Origin: an uncultured Carboxylicivirga sp.
GTDB lineage: Bacteria; Bacteroidota; Bacteroidia; Bacteroidales; Marinilabiliaceae
Direction of reading: 5' to 3'
Length of the DNA stretch: 64,000 bases
Assembly (NCBI GenBank): GCA_947503525.1
Contig: CANNEA010000003.1
Span: 744,001-808,000 of the forward strand
Position numbers and translations under genes: made by a program. The notes under the pieces are model-generated. The model did no database searches. It saw only the letters and a list, made by a program, of their open reading frames with translations, and was not told where the DNA came from. Positions 7,903 through 17,887 of the stretch are shown piece by piece. Every line of letters begins with the position of its first letter. Positions within the stretch are counted from its first letter, which is position 1.

Positions 7903-9426
7903 ATGAAAATAATCTTCAATTTAGTTGTAGTGCTGCTTTTATCATATGCATGTACAACCCCAGATACAAGTTCTTCAACCGAAACTTCTAAAGAATATCA
8001 GCCAAATTTTGAATCATTAAAGCAACATGTGGCTGCACCAGAATGGTTTCAGGATGCTAAACTGGGCATCTATTTTCATTGGGGCCCTTATAGCGTTCCA
8101 GCTTATGGTTCTGCATGGTACCCGGCCAACATGTACCTAAAGGGAAATAAAGTGAACGAATTTCATGAAAAGAATTTTGGGACTATAGAAGAGTTTGGAT
8201 ATGCAGACTTTATTCCAATGTTTACTGCTGAACACTTTGATGCTGAAGAATGGGCTGAACTTTTTAAAATGACAGGTGCAAGATTCGCTGGTCCCGTTGC
8301 ACAGCATCACGATGGTTTCGCTATGTGGGATAGCCAGATCAACCCATGGAATTCTGCAGACATGGGGCCTAAACGTGATATTACAGGTGAAATGTTTGAG
8401 GCGCTTCGTAAAAGGAATATTAAAACAATTGCAACATTACACCATGCTCGTAATGGTCAGCGTAATGCTAATACTCCCGAATATTGGGGTGAAAATGGAT
8501 TTAACAGTCATTACCCATATCATCCCGACCTACCTACAGCAAGCACAGATCCAAAATTACGCATGTTGTTTGGGAACTGGGAAAACATTGATGACTTTAA
8601 CCAATACTGGTTCGATCAAGTAGTTGAAGTAGTTGACAAATACAAGCCAGATATTCTCTGGTATGACTCATGGTTAAATATGATTCCGGAACAGAAAATA
8701 AATGAAATGCTTGCTTACCATTTTAATAGCGGACTTAAGAATAATCAGGAAGTTGTAGTTTGTAGTAAACATCAGGATATCCCATGGGAATATGGAATCG
8801 ACGACATGGAACAAGGTGGACGTAGGGACATTTACCCTTTACCTTGGATGACAGACATTACGCTGGGGAACAGCCGTTGGATGTACGTTGAGGGTGAAGA
8901 ATACAAAGATGCAGCTCTGGTGGTACGTAATATGATTGATGTATGGAGTAAAAATGGAACCGTATTATTGAATGTGTCACCTCGTGCCGATGGTATTATT
9001 AACCAGGAACAACGTGAGATATTAAAAGATATCGGTGCATGGATGGAAGTACATGGTGAGGCTGTTTATGATACAAGGCCTTTTCATATTTTTGGTTATG
9101 GTACCGCTAGCGCTTCGGATGCTTCGCACGATGGCCAATCAGCTAAAATTAAATACTCTGCCAAAGACGTTCGCTATACGGTAGCCAAAGACCAAAAGTC
9201 GATGTATGTATTCTTTTTAGGCATACCAACACCTGGAAAAACAATTAAGATGAGAGCAATTGGTGGTTTTCATCGTAACCAGCCTCCTTCGCCAATTAAG
9301 GACATTAAATTAATTGGCTCTGATGCAATAGTGCCATGGAAATTAACGCCACAAACATTATTAATTACCATGCCTGAAGTGGAATATAACAATATAGCTA
9401 CCGTTTTAAAACTTGAATTAGAATGA
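7903..9426 (+). CDS. GH29 family alpha-L-fucosidase-like enzyme (possible alpha-L-galactosidase)
   Basis: A 507-residue lipoprotein starting at ATG 7903; an upstream in-frame TTG at 7855 is rejected because the 7903 start gives a clean lipoprotein signal (LLLSYAC, Cys17). The GH29 barrel begins at WFQDAKLGIYFHWGPYSVP; HHDGFAMWDS and RDITGEMFEA are family motifs; the nucleophile is D255 in WYDSW. A C-terminal beta domain follows near residue 380. GH29 enzymes cleave alpha-L-fucosides, and some red-algal members are reported to act on alpha-L-galactosides. The stop overlaps the uxaB start by 4 bases (ATGA), tying this exo-enzyme to an aldonate pathway. No fucose catabolic genes lie nearby. Confidence 0.87.
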   Translation: MKIIFNLVVVLLLSYACTTPDTSSSTETSKEYQPNFESLKQHVAAPEWFQDAKLGIYFHWGPYSVPAYGSAWYPANMYLKGNKVNEFHEKNFGTIEEFGYADFIPMFTAEHFDAEEWAELFKMTGARFAGPVAQHHDGFAMWDSQINPWNSADMGPKRDITGEMFEALRKRNIKTIATLHHARNGQRNANTPEYWGENGFNSHYPYHPDLPTASTDPKLRMLFGNWENIDDFNQYWFDQVVEVVDKYKPDILWYDSWLNMIPEQKINEMLAYHFNSGLKNNQEVVVCSKHQDIPWEYGIDDMEQGGRRDIYPLPWMTDITLGNSRWMYVEGEEYKDAALVVRNMIDVWSKNGTVLLNVSPRADGIINQEQREILKDIGAWMEVHGEAVYDTRPFHIFGYGTASASDASHDGQSAKIKYSAKDVRYTVAKDQKSMYVFFLGIPTPGKTIKMRAIGGFHRNQPPSPIKDIKLIGSDAIVPWKLTPQTLLITMPEVEYNNIATVLKLELE

Positions 9427-10859
9427 AGAAGATAAATAATACAACCCAAACAAGAAAAGACCTAGCACTTAAGTTTTTACAATTTGGTGAAGGTAATTTC
9501 CTTAGGGCCTTTGTAGATTGGATGATACAAATTGGAAACGATAGTACAAACTTGAATATGGGTGGCGTTATTATTCAACCATTGGCCAATGGTATGGTCG
9601 ACAGGTTAAAGGAACAGGACAACCTTTACCATGTTATACTCGAAGGCATAAAAGAAGGTAAACCCATTCGGGAAATACAAAGGATTGACTGTATTTTAGA
9701 CTCGGTAAACCCATACGATGAGTATGAAAAGTATAAAGCATATTTTCTATTGCCTGAATTGGAATTCGTTTTTTCAAATACTACAGAAGCAGGCATAACA
9801 AAGGTTGAAAACGAAGATATTAATGCAGCACCTCCAGCTTCGTTTCCAGGTAAAGTAGTGGCACTTCTATATCAACGTTATAAAAAATTCAAAGGAGCTA
9901 CGGATAAAGGCTTAATATTTGTTTGTTGTGAATTAATTGAGAACAATGCTACAAGATTAAAGTCTATTATTCTTGAACTAGCTGAAGAAAATAATTTAGA
10001 ACCAGAGTTTAAGATCTGGATAAATCAGGCCTGTACCTTCTGTAATTCCTTGGTCGATAGAATTGTTACAGGTTTCCCGAAAGACAAAATCGCAGATGTA
10101 CAACAAGAATTGGGTTTTGAAGATAATATGATAGTTACGGCCGAGTACTTTCACTTATGGGCTATTGAAGGTAGTGACAAAGAAAAGGCGCGTCTACCAT
10201 TGCACAATGCAGGCTTAAATGTATTGTGGATGGATAATCTAAAAACTTTTCGCGATAAAAAGGTCCGTGTTCTTAATGGCGCTCACACGGCTCTGGTGCC
10301 TGTAGGGTTATTGGCTGGTTACCTTACCGTTAAAGAAGCCTTTACCAATAAGACCATTGAAACATATATCCGTAATCTTATTTCAAAAGAGGTATTACCC
10401 AATATTGCTGGTGATACGGATAGTTTAGAACAGTTTGCTCTGGAAATTCTTGATCGCTTTCTAAACCCATATCTAAAACATTTTATGAAGGATATTTCTC
10501 TAAATTCATTATCGAAATGGATAACCCGCGATTACCCATCTCTAAAAAATAGCATTGAGCGTACGGGGAAACTTCCTAAAAGACTATGTTTTTCTTTAGC
10601 TGCTCTCATTTTGTTATACAACGACAATATGGTGGAAGGATTTAAAGTTAACGATACTAATACTGAACTATCTGCCATGCAAGCGGAATGGAAGTCCGAA
10701 GCATCACTATCTGAAAAAGTAAATAATATTCTATCAAACCATGCTCTTTGGGATATAAACCTTAACCAACATGATGGTTTAACACAAAAAGTCAGCAACT
10801 ATATAAAACAGATTAAGGAAGTAGGTATTCTTTCGGCATTAATGACACTGGAGAAATAA
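9423..10859 (+). CDS. uxaB: Tagaturonate reductase (altronate oxidoreductase)
   Basis: A 478-residue cytosolic mannitol-dehydrogenase-superfamily protein. LQFGEGNFLRAFVDWM near the N-terminus, FVFSNTTEAGI, SLVDRIVTGFP and VRVLNGAHTALVPVG match UxaB closely in order and spacing. It interconverts D-tagaturonate and D-altronate using NAD(H), a step of the galacturonate route and also of L-galactonate catabolism. The gene overlaps GH29 by 4 bases upstream and uxaA by 1 base downstream, so it should be translationally coupled to both. The match is specific enough to prefer tagaturonate reductase over fructuronate reductase (UxuB). Confidence 0.92.
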   Translation: MKKINNTTQTRKDLALKFLQFGEGNFLRAFVDWMIQIGNDSTNLNMGGVIIQPLANGMVDRLKEQDNLYHVILEGIKEGKPIREIQRIDCILDSVNPYDEYEKYKAYFLLPELEFVFSNTTEAGITKVENEDINAAPPASFPGKVVALLYQRYKKFKGATDKGLIFVCCELIENNATRLKSIILELAEENNLEPEFKIWINQACTFCNSLVDRIVTGFPKDKIADVQQELGFEDNMIVTAEYFHLWAIEGSDKEKARLPLHNAGLNVLWMDNLKTFRDKKVRVLNGAHTALVPVGLLAGYLTVKEAFTNKTIETYIRNLISKEVLPNIAGDTDSLEQFALEILDRFLNPYLKHFMKDISLNSLSKWITRDYPSLKNSIERTGKLPKRLCFSLAALILLYNDNMVEGFKVNDTNTELSAMQAEWKSEASLSEKVNNILSNHALWDINLNQHDGLTQKVSNYIKQIKEVGILSALMTLEK

Positions 10860-12355
10860 TGGGTTTAGTAAGAAAAATACATACTAATGATAATGTTTTG
10901 GTGGCCATTCAGGATCTTCAAGAAGGCAACACCCTTATATCGGATGGTGTAAGTTTCAGTTCATTGACAAATATACCATTAGGTCATAAGATTGCAGCTA
11001 GGTCCATTTCTAAAGGTGAAACCATTATTAAATATGGTTTTGCCATAGGAACAGCACAGCAAGATATTCAGATAGGCGCACACGTGCATACGCACAACTT
11101 GAAAACGAACCTAAATGAAAATCTGGAATACAAATATAATCCTGAAGTCGAGGGAGCTACCGTAAATGCTACGGTCAGTTTTCCTACTACATTTATGGGC
11201 TATGAGCGAAATAATGGTGAAGTAGGCATCAGAAACGAATTATGGATAGTTCCAACTGTAGGTTGTGTAAACGGACAAGCTAAACAGATTATCGATTTAT
11301 TAAAAGCGGAAACTGATACATCTCACATTGATGCAATTGAAGTACTGGGACACCCCTATGGGTGCTCACAGCTAGGTGACGATCATGTGAATACGCAAAG
11401 CGCATTGGCTGCCGCTATAAAACATCCCAATGCAGGAGGGGTGCTTATTTTAGGTTTAGGCTGCGAAAATAACCAGATAAAACTATTGCAAGAAAAGCTT
11501 GGAGCTTGGAATGAGCAACGCCTGCGCTTTCTGGTCGCACAAAAAGTGGAAGATGAAGTTGAATCGGGTTTAGCGCTAGTTAAAGAGTTGTCGGAAATAA
11601 TGAAAACCGATAAACGTACAGAAGTTTCGATTTCTAAACTTAAAATTGGATTAAAGTGTGGTGGTAGTGATGCCTTCTCAGGTATAACGGCCAATCCGCT
11701 GTTGGGTGCATTTTCCGACTGGTTAGTAGAGCAGGAGGGAGCTACAGTTTTAACTGAAGTTCCGGAAATGTTTGGTGCGGAAACAACTCTGATGAATCGT
11801 GCGGCCAATCCTGCAATATTCAATAAAACCGTAGACCTTATCAATGGCTTTAAGGATTATTTTAGAAAAAACGATCAGGAAATTTACGAAAACCCTTCGC
11901 CGGGAAATAAAGAAGGTGGCATTACCACTCTTGAAGAAAAGTCATTGGGCGCCATACAAAAAGGTGGAAATACGACAATAGTAGATGTATTGAATTATGG
12001 TGATCAAGTTCAAAAATCAGGACTTCACCTTCTATGGGGACCAGGCAACGATTTAGTGTCTTGTGCCGCCCTAGGTATGGCTGGTTGTCAAATGGTATTA
12101 TTTACTACAGGAAGGGGTACACCCTTTGGAAGTTTTGTTCCAACCGTTAAAATAGCATCAAACTCAATATTATTCCATCGTAAACAAAACTGGATGGATT
12201 TTAATGCTGGTAGTATATTGGAGAATGACACGATGGAAGTATTACTAAATAAGTTTATACACTATTTGCTAGATGTAGCAAATGGTAAAGCCTTAAAACA
12301 TGAAATAGCAAACTTTAAAGAAATTGCCATTTTTAAGAGTGGAGTCACCTTGTAG
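10859..12355 (+). CDS. uxaA: Altronate dehydratase
   Basis: A 498-residue cytosolic enzyme with an N-terminal SAF domain (about 1-85) and the UxaA catalytic region after it: GYERNNGEVGIRNELWIVPT, VNGQAKQII, HPYGCSQLGDDH, GGVLILGLGCENNQ, LKCGGSDAFSGITANP, and GCQMVLFTTGRGTPFGSF. UxaA dehydrates D-altronate to 2-keto-3-deoxy-D-gluconate and is metal dependent. ATG overlaps the uxaB stop by one base. Length fits full-length UxaA. No KDG kinase, KDPG aldolase or uronate isomerase (uxaC) is in this window, so the upstream and downstream steps must be elsewhere. Confidence 0.93.
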   Translation: MGLVRKIHTNDNVLVAIQDLQEGNTLISDGVSFSSLTNIPLGHKIAARSISKGETIIKYGFAIGTAQQDIQIGAHVHTHNLKTNLNENLEYKYNPEVEGATVNATVSFPTTFMGYERNNGEVGIRNELWIVPTVGCVNGQAKQIIDLLKAETDTSHIDAIEVLGHPYGCSQLGDDHVNTQSALAAAIKHPNAGGVLILGLGCENNQIKLLQEKLGAWNEQRLRFLVAQKVEDEVESGLALVKELSEIMKTDKRTEVSISKLKIGLKCGGSDAFSGITANPLLGAFSDWLVEQEGATVLTEVPEMFGAETTLMNRAANPAIFNKTVDLINGFKDYFRKNDQEIYENPSPGNKEGGITTLEEKSLGAIQKGGNTTIVDVLNYGDQVQKSGLHLLWGPGNDLVSCAALGMAGCQMVLFTTGRGTPFGSFVPTVKIASNSILFHRKQNWMDFNAGSILENDTMEVLLNKFIHYLLDVANGKALKHEIANFKEIAIFKSGVTL

Positions 12356-12693
12356 AATTCGTACCAACAGTAAAGAGTATTCACATTTCAAAATATTTCA
12401 TTCATATAAGCTGCAAAGTGCATCCTTCCAGTATCATAAAGTCCTAATAGTTATTTCGACTTGACTAATACTATGGAAATTAATATGTCCAAATTATGTA
12501 TTTAGGTATTTCTTAACTTAGCATTATTATCATTTTATACATTAAATAGCATCAATTTATAGACATTGATGTCTGATAGAAATTTTATCATTGAGACAAA
12601 TATTCAAAGTTGGAAGGCAAAAGAATTAATAGTATTTTCAATAATCAGGAGAATAACTGTCAAAGCCTTGTAAGATATGAAAGAGTGATAAGG
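12356..12693. promoter_or_regulatory. Leader and promoter region of the HTCS gene
   Basis: 338 bases without a credible gene between uxaA and the HTCS start. A 7-bp perfect inverted repeat (CATCAAT at 12550-12556, ATTGATG at 12565-12571) could be a regulator site. I see no clear terminator for uxaA. The open frame back to a TTG at 12610 is treated as leader, not protein, because the signal peptide begins at 12694. Confidence 0.4.
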
Positions 12694-15600
12694 ATGAATA
12701 AAACTATTACAATCATCATATTTCTAATTTCCCATTGCCTAATCGGAATGGCTCAAAAGCAATATTCCTTTTTGCAGGTCAATTCGGATGATGGCTTGAT
12801 TAACAACAAGGTTGAATGTATCCATAAGGATTCACGTGGTTTTATTTGGTTTGGAACAATTGCTGGGTTAAGCAGGTACGATGGACATACATTCGTGAAT
12901 TTCATGCACGATTCATCGGATTCAACCAGCATCGACGATCACTTTATAATGGATATACAGGAGGATTATAAAGGTAATCTTTGGATGAAAACTAGCTGGA
13001 AACCTATTGTATATGATGTTCACAAAGAGCGTTTTTATAATGATGTTGGAGAATATTTAGGAGGCAAATTATCCAATTTTCAGCCTCATGAGTTTTATTG
13101 TGATCAGAACAAAAACATATGGCTCAGGAGCTATCATCAATTATATTTTCAGCTTTACGATTCAATAAAGGGCGAGCTTGTAGAAAAATTCTCAGCAGAA
13201 AAAGGTGAAGACCTAAGGGTTATAGAATTCAAACACTTTAATGATGCCTATTATTATCTTTTTAATGATGGTACAATCGAGTGTTATGAGGATTCCTCAT
13301 ATACATTAAGATATGCCGATGATTTCCTGATAGACAAAATGGGATATGATTTCCAAAATTCCAAATTGTTTGTTGATGAAGAAGGAGATATATGGTACTA
13401 TGGCAACTATAAAGGAATTTATCATTTTAGTGCTACGCTTAAAAAGTGGAACTATTACACAACCAAGTCGGACCCAATTCAATTATCAAGTAATTTGGTT
13501 CGCCAAATAGTTCAGGATGATAAAGGACTTATTTGGATTGGAACAGATCATGGTGGTATTAATATTCTAAATAAGTTCTCAGGAGAAATGATCCGGCTTT
13601 ACAACCAACCTGAAAACGATAAAAGTATTGCGCAAAATGCGATAAACGACCTATATATTGACAATAATAATATTTTGTGGGTTGCTACTACAAAAAACGG
13701 TATATGTTATTATCATGAGAGCATTCATAAATTCCCCCATTATAAGCATATTGTATCCGATTACAACAGTCTACCTTACAGCGATGTCAACTGTTTTACG
13801 GAAGATAAAAAGGGTAACTTGTGGATTGGAACAAATGGTGGTGGACTTGTCTATTTTGATCGAGAAAAAAATACTTACCAATCTTATCGACATATTGCTG
13901 ATAATCCAAACTCATTGGGTGGGGATGTAATAGTTAGTTTGTATCTAGATGAGATGGATATTTTATGGATAGGTACATATACCGGGGGATTAACTCGGTT
14001 TGATGGAAAACGATTTAAACGCTATCGAGCAGAATCGGGTAATGGATTAAGCAGTGATAATATTTGGTCGATTGTATCAGATAATGAAAATCGAATGTGG
14101 CTTGGAACCCTGGGAGGTGGCGTTCTTCTATATGATCGTCAAAGCGATTCATTTGTTCCATTACCCAACAAAGGTGCGCTCGATTGGCCATTTGTATTTA
14201 TAAATCAAATATTAAAACTATCTGATGGTAATATGGTTATCGCATCCGCCAATGGTTTAATATTTTACAATGTAAAGGAAGAACGTTATAAGTATCACCC
14301 AATTGATAATAGAACTAAGTCCTTAGGTTTTGGTAATTCATCTGTCATTTCTTTATATGAAGATTCCCGGGGTCTATTGTGGATCGCAACGCGTGAAGGT
14401 GTTATCGTATTTGATTCGAAAACAGACTATGTAAAACATTTTACTAAACAAGATGGTATTGATGAAAATTATATAACAGGTATTCAGGAAGATGAATTTC
14501 AATCCATTTGGATAAGTACATATATTGGCTTGAGTCAAGTAAATGTAGATCGTAAACGAGCTAACGGTGATTATGACTTTGAGATTATTAATTATACGAA
14601 GGAAGATGGCTTGCAAAGTAAAGGTTTTAATGCAAATGCAAGCTTTAAAACTTATAAGGATGAGATAATCTTTGGTGGGGCTGATGGTTTCAATATATTT
14701 CAAACCAAAGATTTGAAATTTAATAAGGTGTTGCCTAAAGTTGTTTTCACAGATTTGCAGGTATATAATCAGAGTATTTCACCTAATTCTAAAGTGCAAA
14801 ATATTACTTTGTTAGACCATTCAATAGCAACAACAAAAGAAATAGAGTTAAAACATGGGATGAATGTGTTTTCCATCGACATAGCAGCTCTTAATTTTTT
14901 TATTCCTAACAAAACTCGATACAAATACATACTTGAAGGATTAAACGATAATTGGCAAGTTCTTGATGAAGGCGAGAATCGATTAACGTATGCAAACCTG
15001 AAGGCCGGCGATTACACACTTAAAGTGATGGCATCGAATAATGATGGACTTTGGAATGAAGATTGCACAGAATTAAAAATTAAGGTCTTGCCACCTTTTT
15101 ATGCTACTCCTATAGCATACCTCATATATATCTTAGTAATTATTATCATGATCGTATACTTTAGATATTCAATGTTAAGGAAGGAACGCCTTAAATTTAG
15201 TATCGAACAAGAACGATTATCAGCAAAGCGCAATCATGAATTGGATGAAATGAAACTTAAATTTTTGACTAATGTCAGCCATGAATTTCGCACACCATTA
15301 ACACTTATACTTACTCCTGTTCAAAAACTTCTCGAAAATATCAATTCCGACAAAAATATAAAGCTGTTGGAAGTAATTGATCGTAATGCCAAACAATTGT
15401 TATACCTGGTTAACCAATTACTTGACTTTCGTAAATTAGAATTACATGGCCTGCGTTATAGTCCGGCTTATGGTAATATTATTGTATTTCTCAAAAGAGT
15501 GTCTGGCAATTTTGAAGAAGCATTTAAGAAAAAGAATATCAACTTTACTTTTGAATATGAGCAAGATAGTCTAATGCTCAATTTTGATAATGATAAATTA

Positions 15601-16782
15601 CAAAAGGTGATAATGAATTTATTATCAAATGCCTTAAAATTTACACCTGAGAGGGGATGGGTTAGATTAATTTTAAGGCTTGATAATGTTGATCAAACCG
15701 TTAAGATAATTGTAAAAGATAGTGGTGTTGGAATAAAAAGTGAAGATATTGATATGGTATTTGTCCGCTTTTATCAGGCAGAAAACAATAAGAAATTGGG
15801 TCTGTCAGGAAGCGGTATTGGCTTAAATCTAGCGAAGGAATTGGTTCAGCTACATAATGGAACAATTACAGTTAAAAGTAAAGAGGGTGAAGGTGCCTCC
15901 TTTACAGTTTCGCTACCTATGGAAAAGTTACATGATGAATCCTCTACTAATGAATCCAGAGAAACTGATTCTCAAGTATTGATAGAGGAGGAGCATTCAA
16001 ATAATTGCAAACAGCCTACTTTGTTATTAGTTGAAGATAATCAGGAGTTCAGGGATTTTATGAAAGAATCATTGGAAGATAAGTTTGATATTTTTGAAGC
16101 CAGTGATGGACAAATTGGTTTTGATATTGTTCACGAAGTGATGCCTGACTTAATAATTAGTGACGTGATGATGCCAAATATGGATGGTCTTGAGTTATGT
16201 CAGATGTTACGTAAAGACATAAGAACCTCACATATTCCAATTATTTTATTAACTGCCCGTACAGCTGATGAGGATAAAATTAAAGGTTTTGAAATAGGGG
16301 TAGATGACTATATAACCAAGCCTTTCAACATGGATTTACTGCTTTTAAGGATTAATAAAATACTTGAAAAAAGGAGCCAAATGCAGAATTCATTCCAGCA
16401 AAAAGTGGAAATTAATCCAAGTGAAGTTCAAATAACTTCTATGGATGAAAAGCTGATAAAGAAGGCGATTATGGTAGTTGAAGAAAACCTGAGTGAAGCT
16501 GGTTTTAGTGTTGAAGACTTAAGTAAAGAACTTGGAATGAGTCGGGTCTATCTCTATAAGAAACTATTGGCTATTACAGGTAAATCACCCATCGAATTTA
16601 TGAGAATAATTCGATTGAAACGTGGCGCTCAACTGCTCGAAAAAAGCCAAATGACTATTGCAGAAGTGGCCTATGAGGTTGGCTTTAACAATCCGCGTTA
16701 TTTTAGTAAATACTTTAAAGAAGAGTATGGATTGTTACCTACAGCGTATGTTAAAGAAAAGGCCATAAATGTAGAAAAATAA
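12694..16782 (+). CDS. Hybrid two-component system sensor/regulator (HTCS)
   Basis: A 1362-residue protein from ATG 12694, chosen because it begins the signal peptide MNKTITIIIFLISHCLIGMAQ. The periplasmic sensor (about 25-700) is built of repeated beta-propeller units with motifs such as IWFGTIAGLSRYD, IWIGTDHGGINIL and LWIGTNGGGLVYFD, followed by a Y_Y_Y domain (about 715-790). One membrane helix (AYLIYILVIIIMIVYF) leads to a histidine kinase with H863 in NVSHEFRTPL and an ATPase domain (NLLSNALKFTP, GSGIGLNLAKEL). Then come a receiver with D1157 (IISDVMMPNMDG) and an AraC helix-turn-helix domain. It most likely activates the downstream mannan locus on binding an oligosaccharide. Confidence 0.96.
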   Translation: MNKTITIIIFLISHCLIGMAQKQYSFLQVNSDDGLINNKVECIHKDSRGFIWFGTIAGLSRYDGHTFVNFMHDSSDSTSIDDHFIMDIQEDYKGNLWMKTSWKPIVYDVHKERFYNDVGEYLGGKLSNFQPHEFYCDQNKNIWLRSYHQLYFQLYDSIKGELVEKFSAEKGEDLRVIEFKHFNDAYYYLFNDGTIECYEDSSYTLRYADDFLIDKMGYDFQNSKLFVDEEGDIWYYGNYKGIYHFSATLKKWNYYTTKSDPIQLSSNLVRQIVQDDKGLIWIGTDHGGINILNKFSGEMIRLYNQPENDKSIAQNAINDLYIDNNNILWVATTKNGICYYHESIHKFPHYKHIVSDYNSLPYSDVNCFTEDKKGNLWIGTNGGGLVYFDREKNTYQSYRHIADNPNSLGGDVIVSLYLDEMDILWIGTYTGGLTRFDGKRFKRYRAESGNGLSSDNIWSIVSDNENRMWLGTLGGGVLLYDRQSDSFVPLPNKGALDWPFVFINQILKLSDGNMVIASANGLIFYNVKEERYKYHPIDNRTKSLGFGNSSVISLYEDSRGLLWIATREGVIVFDSKTDYVKHFTKQDGIDENYITGIQEDEFQSIWISTYIGLSQVNVDRKRANGDYDFEIINYTKEDGLQSKGFNANASFKTYKDEIIFGGADGFNIFQTKDLKFNKVLPKVVFTDLQVYNQSISPNSKVQNITLLDHSIATTKEIELKHGMNVFSIDIAALNFFIPNKTRYKYILEGLNDNWQVLDEGENRLTYANLKAGDYTLKVMASNNDGLWNEDCTELKIKVLPPFYATPIAYLIYILVIIIMIVYFRYSMLRKERLKFSIEQERLSAKRNHELDEMKLKFLTNVSHEFRTPLTLILTPVQKLLENINSDKNIKLLEVIDRNAKQLLYLVNQLLDFRKLELHGLRYSPAYGNIIVFLKRVSGNFEEAFKKKNINFTFEYEQDSLMLNFDNDKLQKVIMNLLSNALKFTPERGWVRLILRLDNVDQTVKIIVKDSGVGIKSEDIDMVFVRFYQAENNKKLGLSGSGIGLNLAKELVQLHNGTITVKSKEGEGASFTVSLPMEKLHDESSTNESRETDSQVLIEEEHSNNCKQPTLLLVEDNQEFRDFMKESLEDKFDIFEASDGQIGFDIVHEVMPDLIISDVMMPNMDGLELCQMLRKDIRTSHIPIILLTARTADEDKIKGFEIGVDDYITKPFNMDLLLLRINKILEKRSQMQNSFQQKVEINPSEVQITSMDEKLIKKAIMVVEENLSEAGFSVEDLSKELGMSRVYLYKKLLAITGKSPIEFMRIIRLKRGAQLLEKSQMTIAEVAYEVGFNNPRYFSKYFKEEYGLLPTAYVKEKAINVEK

Positions 16783-16913
16783 CTGATAGTAAGTTATGTA
16801 TCCAGACGAAGATGCTTTTGTTAGTTATCAATTCAACACATGGGCATTACAATGATTAACATTTTAACATTGTTCTGAAACAAACGATACACCTTGGATT
16901 GAAGTTTCATTTT

Positions 16914-16921
16914 TACTTTTG
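16914..16921 (+). promoter_or_regulatory. Candidate -7 element upstream of the acetylesterase gene
   Basis: TACTTTTG fits the Bacteroidota -7 consensus TAnnTTTG and lies about 105 bases before the ATG at 17027. A weak -33-like TTGG lies 16 bases upstream, shorter than the usual spacing. Supported only by consensus match. Confidence 0.3.
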
Positions 16922-17026
16922 AGTACTATAAATCATTAGCCAGTTTTAAAATGAATTATGGTTTAATGGCAAATCAACTAATTGAGTGTACAGAAAACAC
17001 CATTATTTGGTAAATAATATTTTAAG

Positions 17027-17869
17027 ATGAAAATACAAGTTTTAATATTCATGTCTGTTGTTTTATTAAGTACTAATAGTTACTCCCAAGATCCTGATTT
17101 TCATATCTACTTGTGTTTTGGTCAGTCAAATATGGAGGGGCAAGGGGCAATTGAGGATCAGGATAAAAGTGTTAGTAATCGGTTTATGGTAATGCAATCC
17201 CTTGATTGCCCTGAAATTGGTAAAAAAAATGTTTGGCGATTAGCCATACCGCCTTTGTGTCAATGTCACTCAGGGCTTTCTCCTGCCGATTATTTTGGTA
17301 AAACAATGGTCGCCAACACCCCTGAGAGTGTTAAAATCGGAGTAATTAATGTCGCTATAGGGGGATGTGATATTCGCTTATTCGATAAGGATATCTATCA
17401 GGATTACGATTCAACTTATGCTGAAGATTGGTTTACAAAAAAAATTAAGGCTTATGGTGGTAATCCCTACAAACATATGATTGCTCTTGCTAAAAAAGCA
17501 CAAAAAGATGGTGTAATCAAAGGCATACTTTTGCATCAGGGAGAAACAAACACGGGCGATGAACAATGGCCAATTTACGTCAAAACAATCTACAATAATA
17601 TCTTGGTGGATCTTTCATTAAATCCTGATGAAGTACCGCTTTTAGCTGGTGAGACTTTGCAAGAAGGAAAAGAAGTGTGTTGTGCCAGCATGAACTCAAT
17701 AATAGCAACTCTTCCAGAGGTGATTCCAACATCCTATATAATTTCTTCTAAAGGATGTATGGGAACAGATAATGCTCATTTCGATTCGGAAGGATATCGC
17801 GAATTAGGAAGAAGATATGCATTAAAAATGTTGTCATTAAAGGGTAATAAAATTGGGTTAAAAGAATAA
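17027..17869 (+). CDS. SGNH-fold carbohydrate acetylesterase (CE6 / sialate O-acetylesterase-like)
   Basis: A 280-residue secreted esterase with a signal peptide (MKIQVLIFMSVVLLSTNSYSQ). FGQSNMEGQG carries the catalytic serine S34; LHQGETNTGDEQWP is the block with the conserved Glu; DNAHFDSEGYRELG provides D248 and H251. This order matches the SASA/DUF303 family, which includes acetylxylan and acetylmannan esterases. Six cysteines (for example in CQCHSG and VCCASM) may form disulfides. It sits 18 bases before a GH26 mannanase gene, so removal of acetyl groups from mannan before backbone cleavage is the likely job. The family is clear; acetylmannan specificity is inferred from context. Confidence 0.84.
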   Translation: MKIQVLIFMSVVLLSTNSYSQDPDFHIYLCFGQSNMEGQGAIEDQDKSVSNRFMVMQSLDCPEIGKKNVWRLAIPPLCQCHSGLSPADYFGKTMVANTPESVKIGVINVAIGGCDIRLFDKDIYQDYDSTYAEDWFTKKIKAYGGNPYKHMIALAKKAQKDGVIKGILLHQGETNTGDEQWPIYVKTIYNNILVDLSLNPDEVPLLAGETLQEGKEVCCASMNSIIATLPEVIPTSYIISSKGCMGTDNAHFDSEGYRELGRRYALKMLSLKGNKIGLKE

Positions 17870-17887
17870 TGACTTAAATAATTACAA

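Noticed and set aside
9423-12355. uxuB/uxuA-type glucuronate route (fructuronate reductase, mannonate dehydratase)
   Set aside because: The first protein matches UxaB rather than UxuB, and the second has the SAF plus UxaA architecture, not the UxuA barrel.
12610-12693. N-terminal extension of the HTCS from a TTG
   Set aside because: It precedes a standard signal peptide that starts at ATG 12694; the extension is polar and unlike HTCS N-termini.
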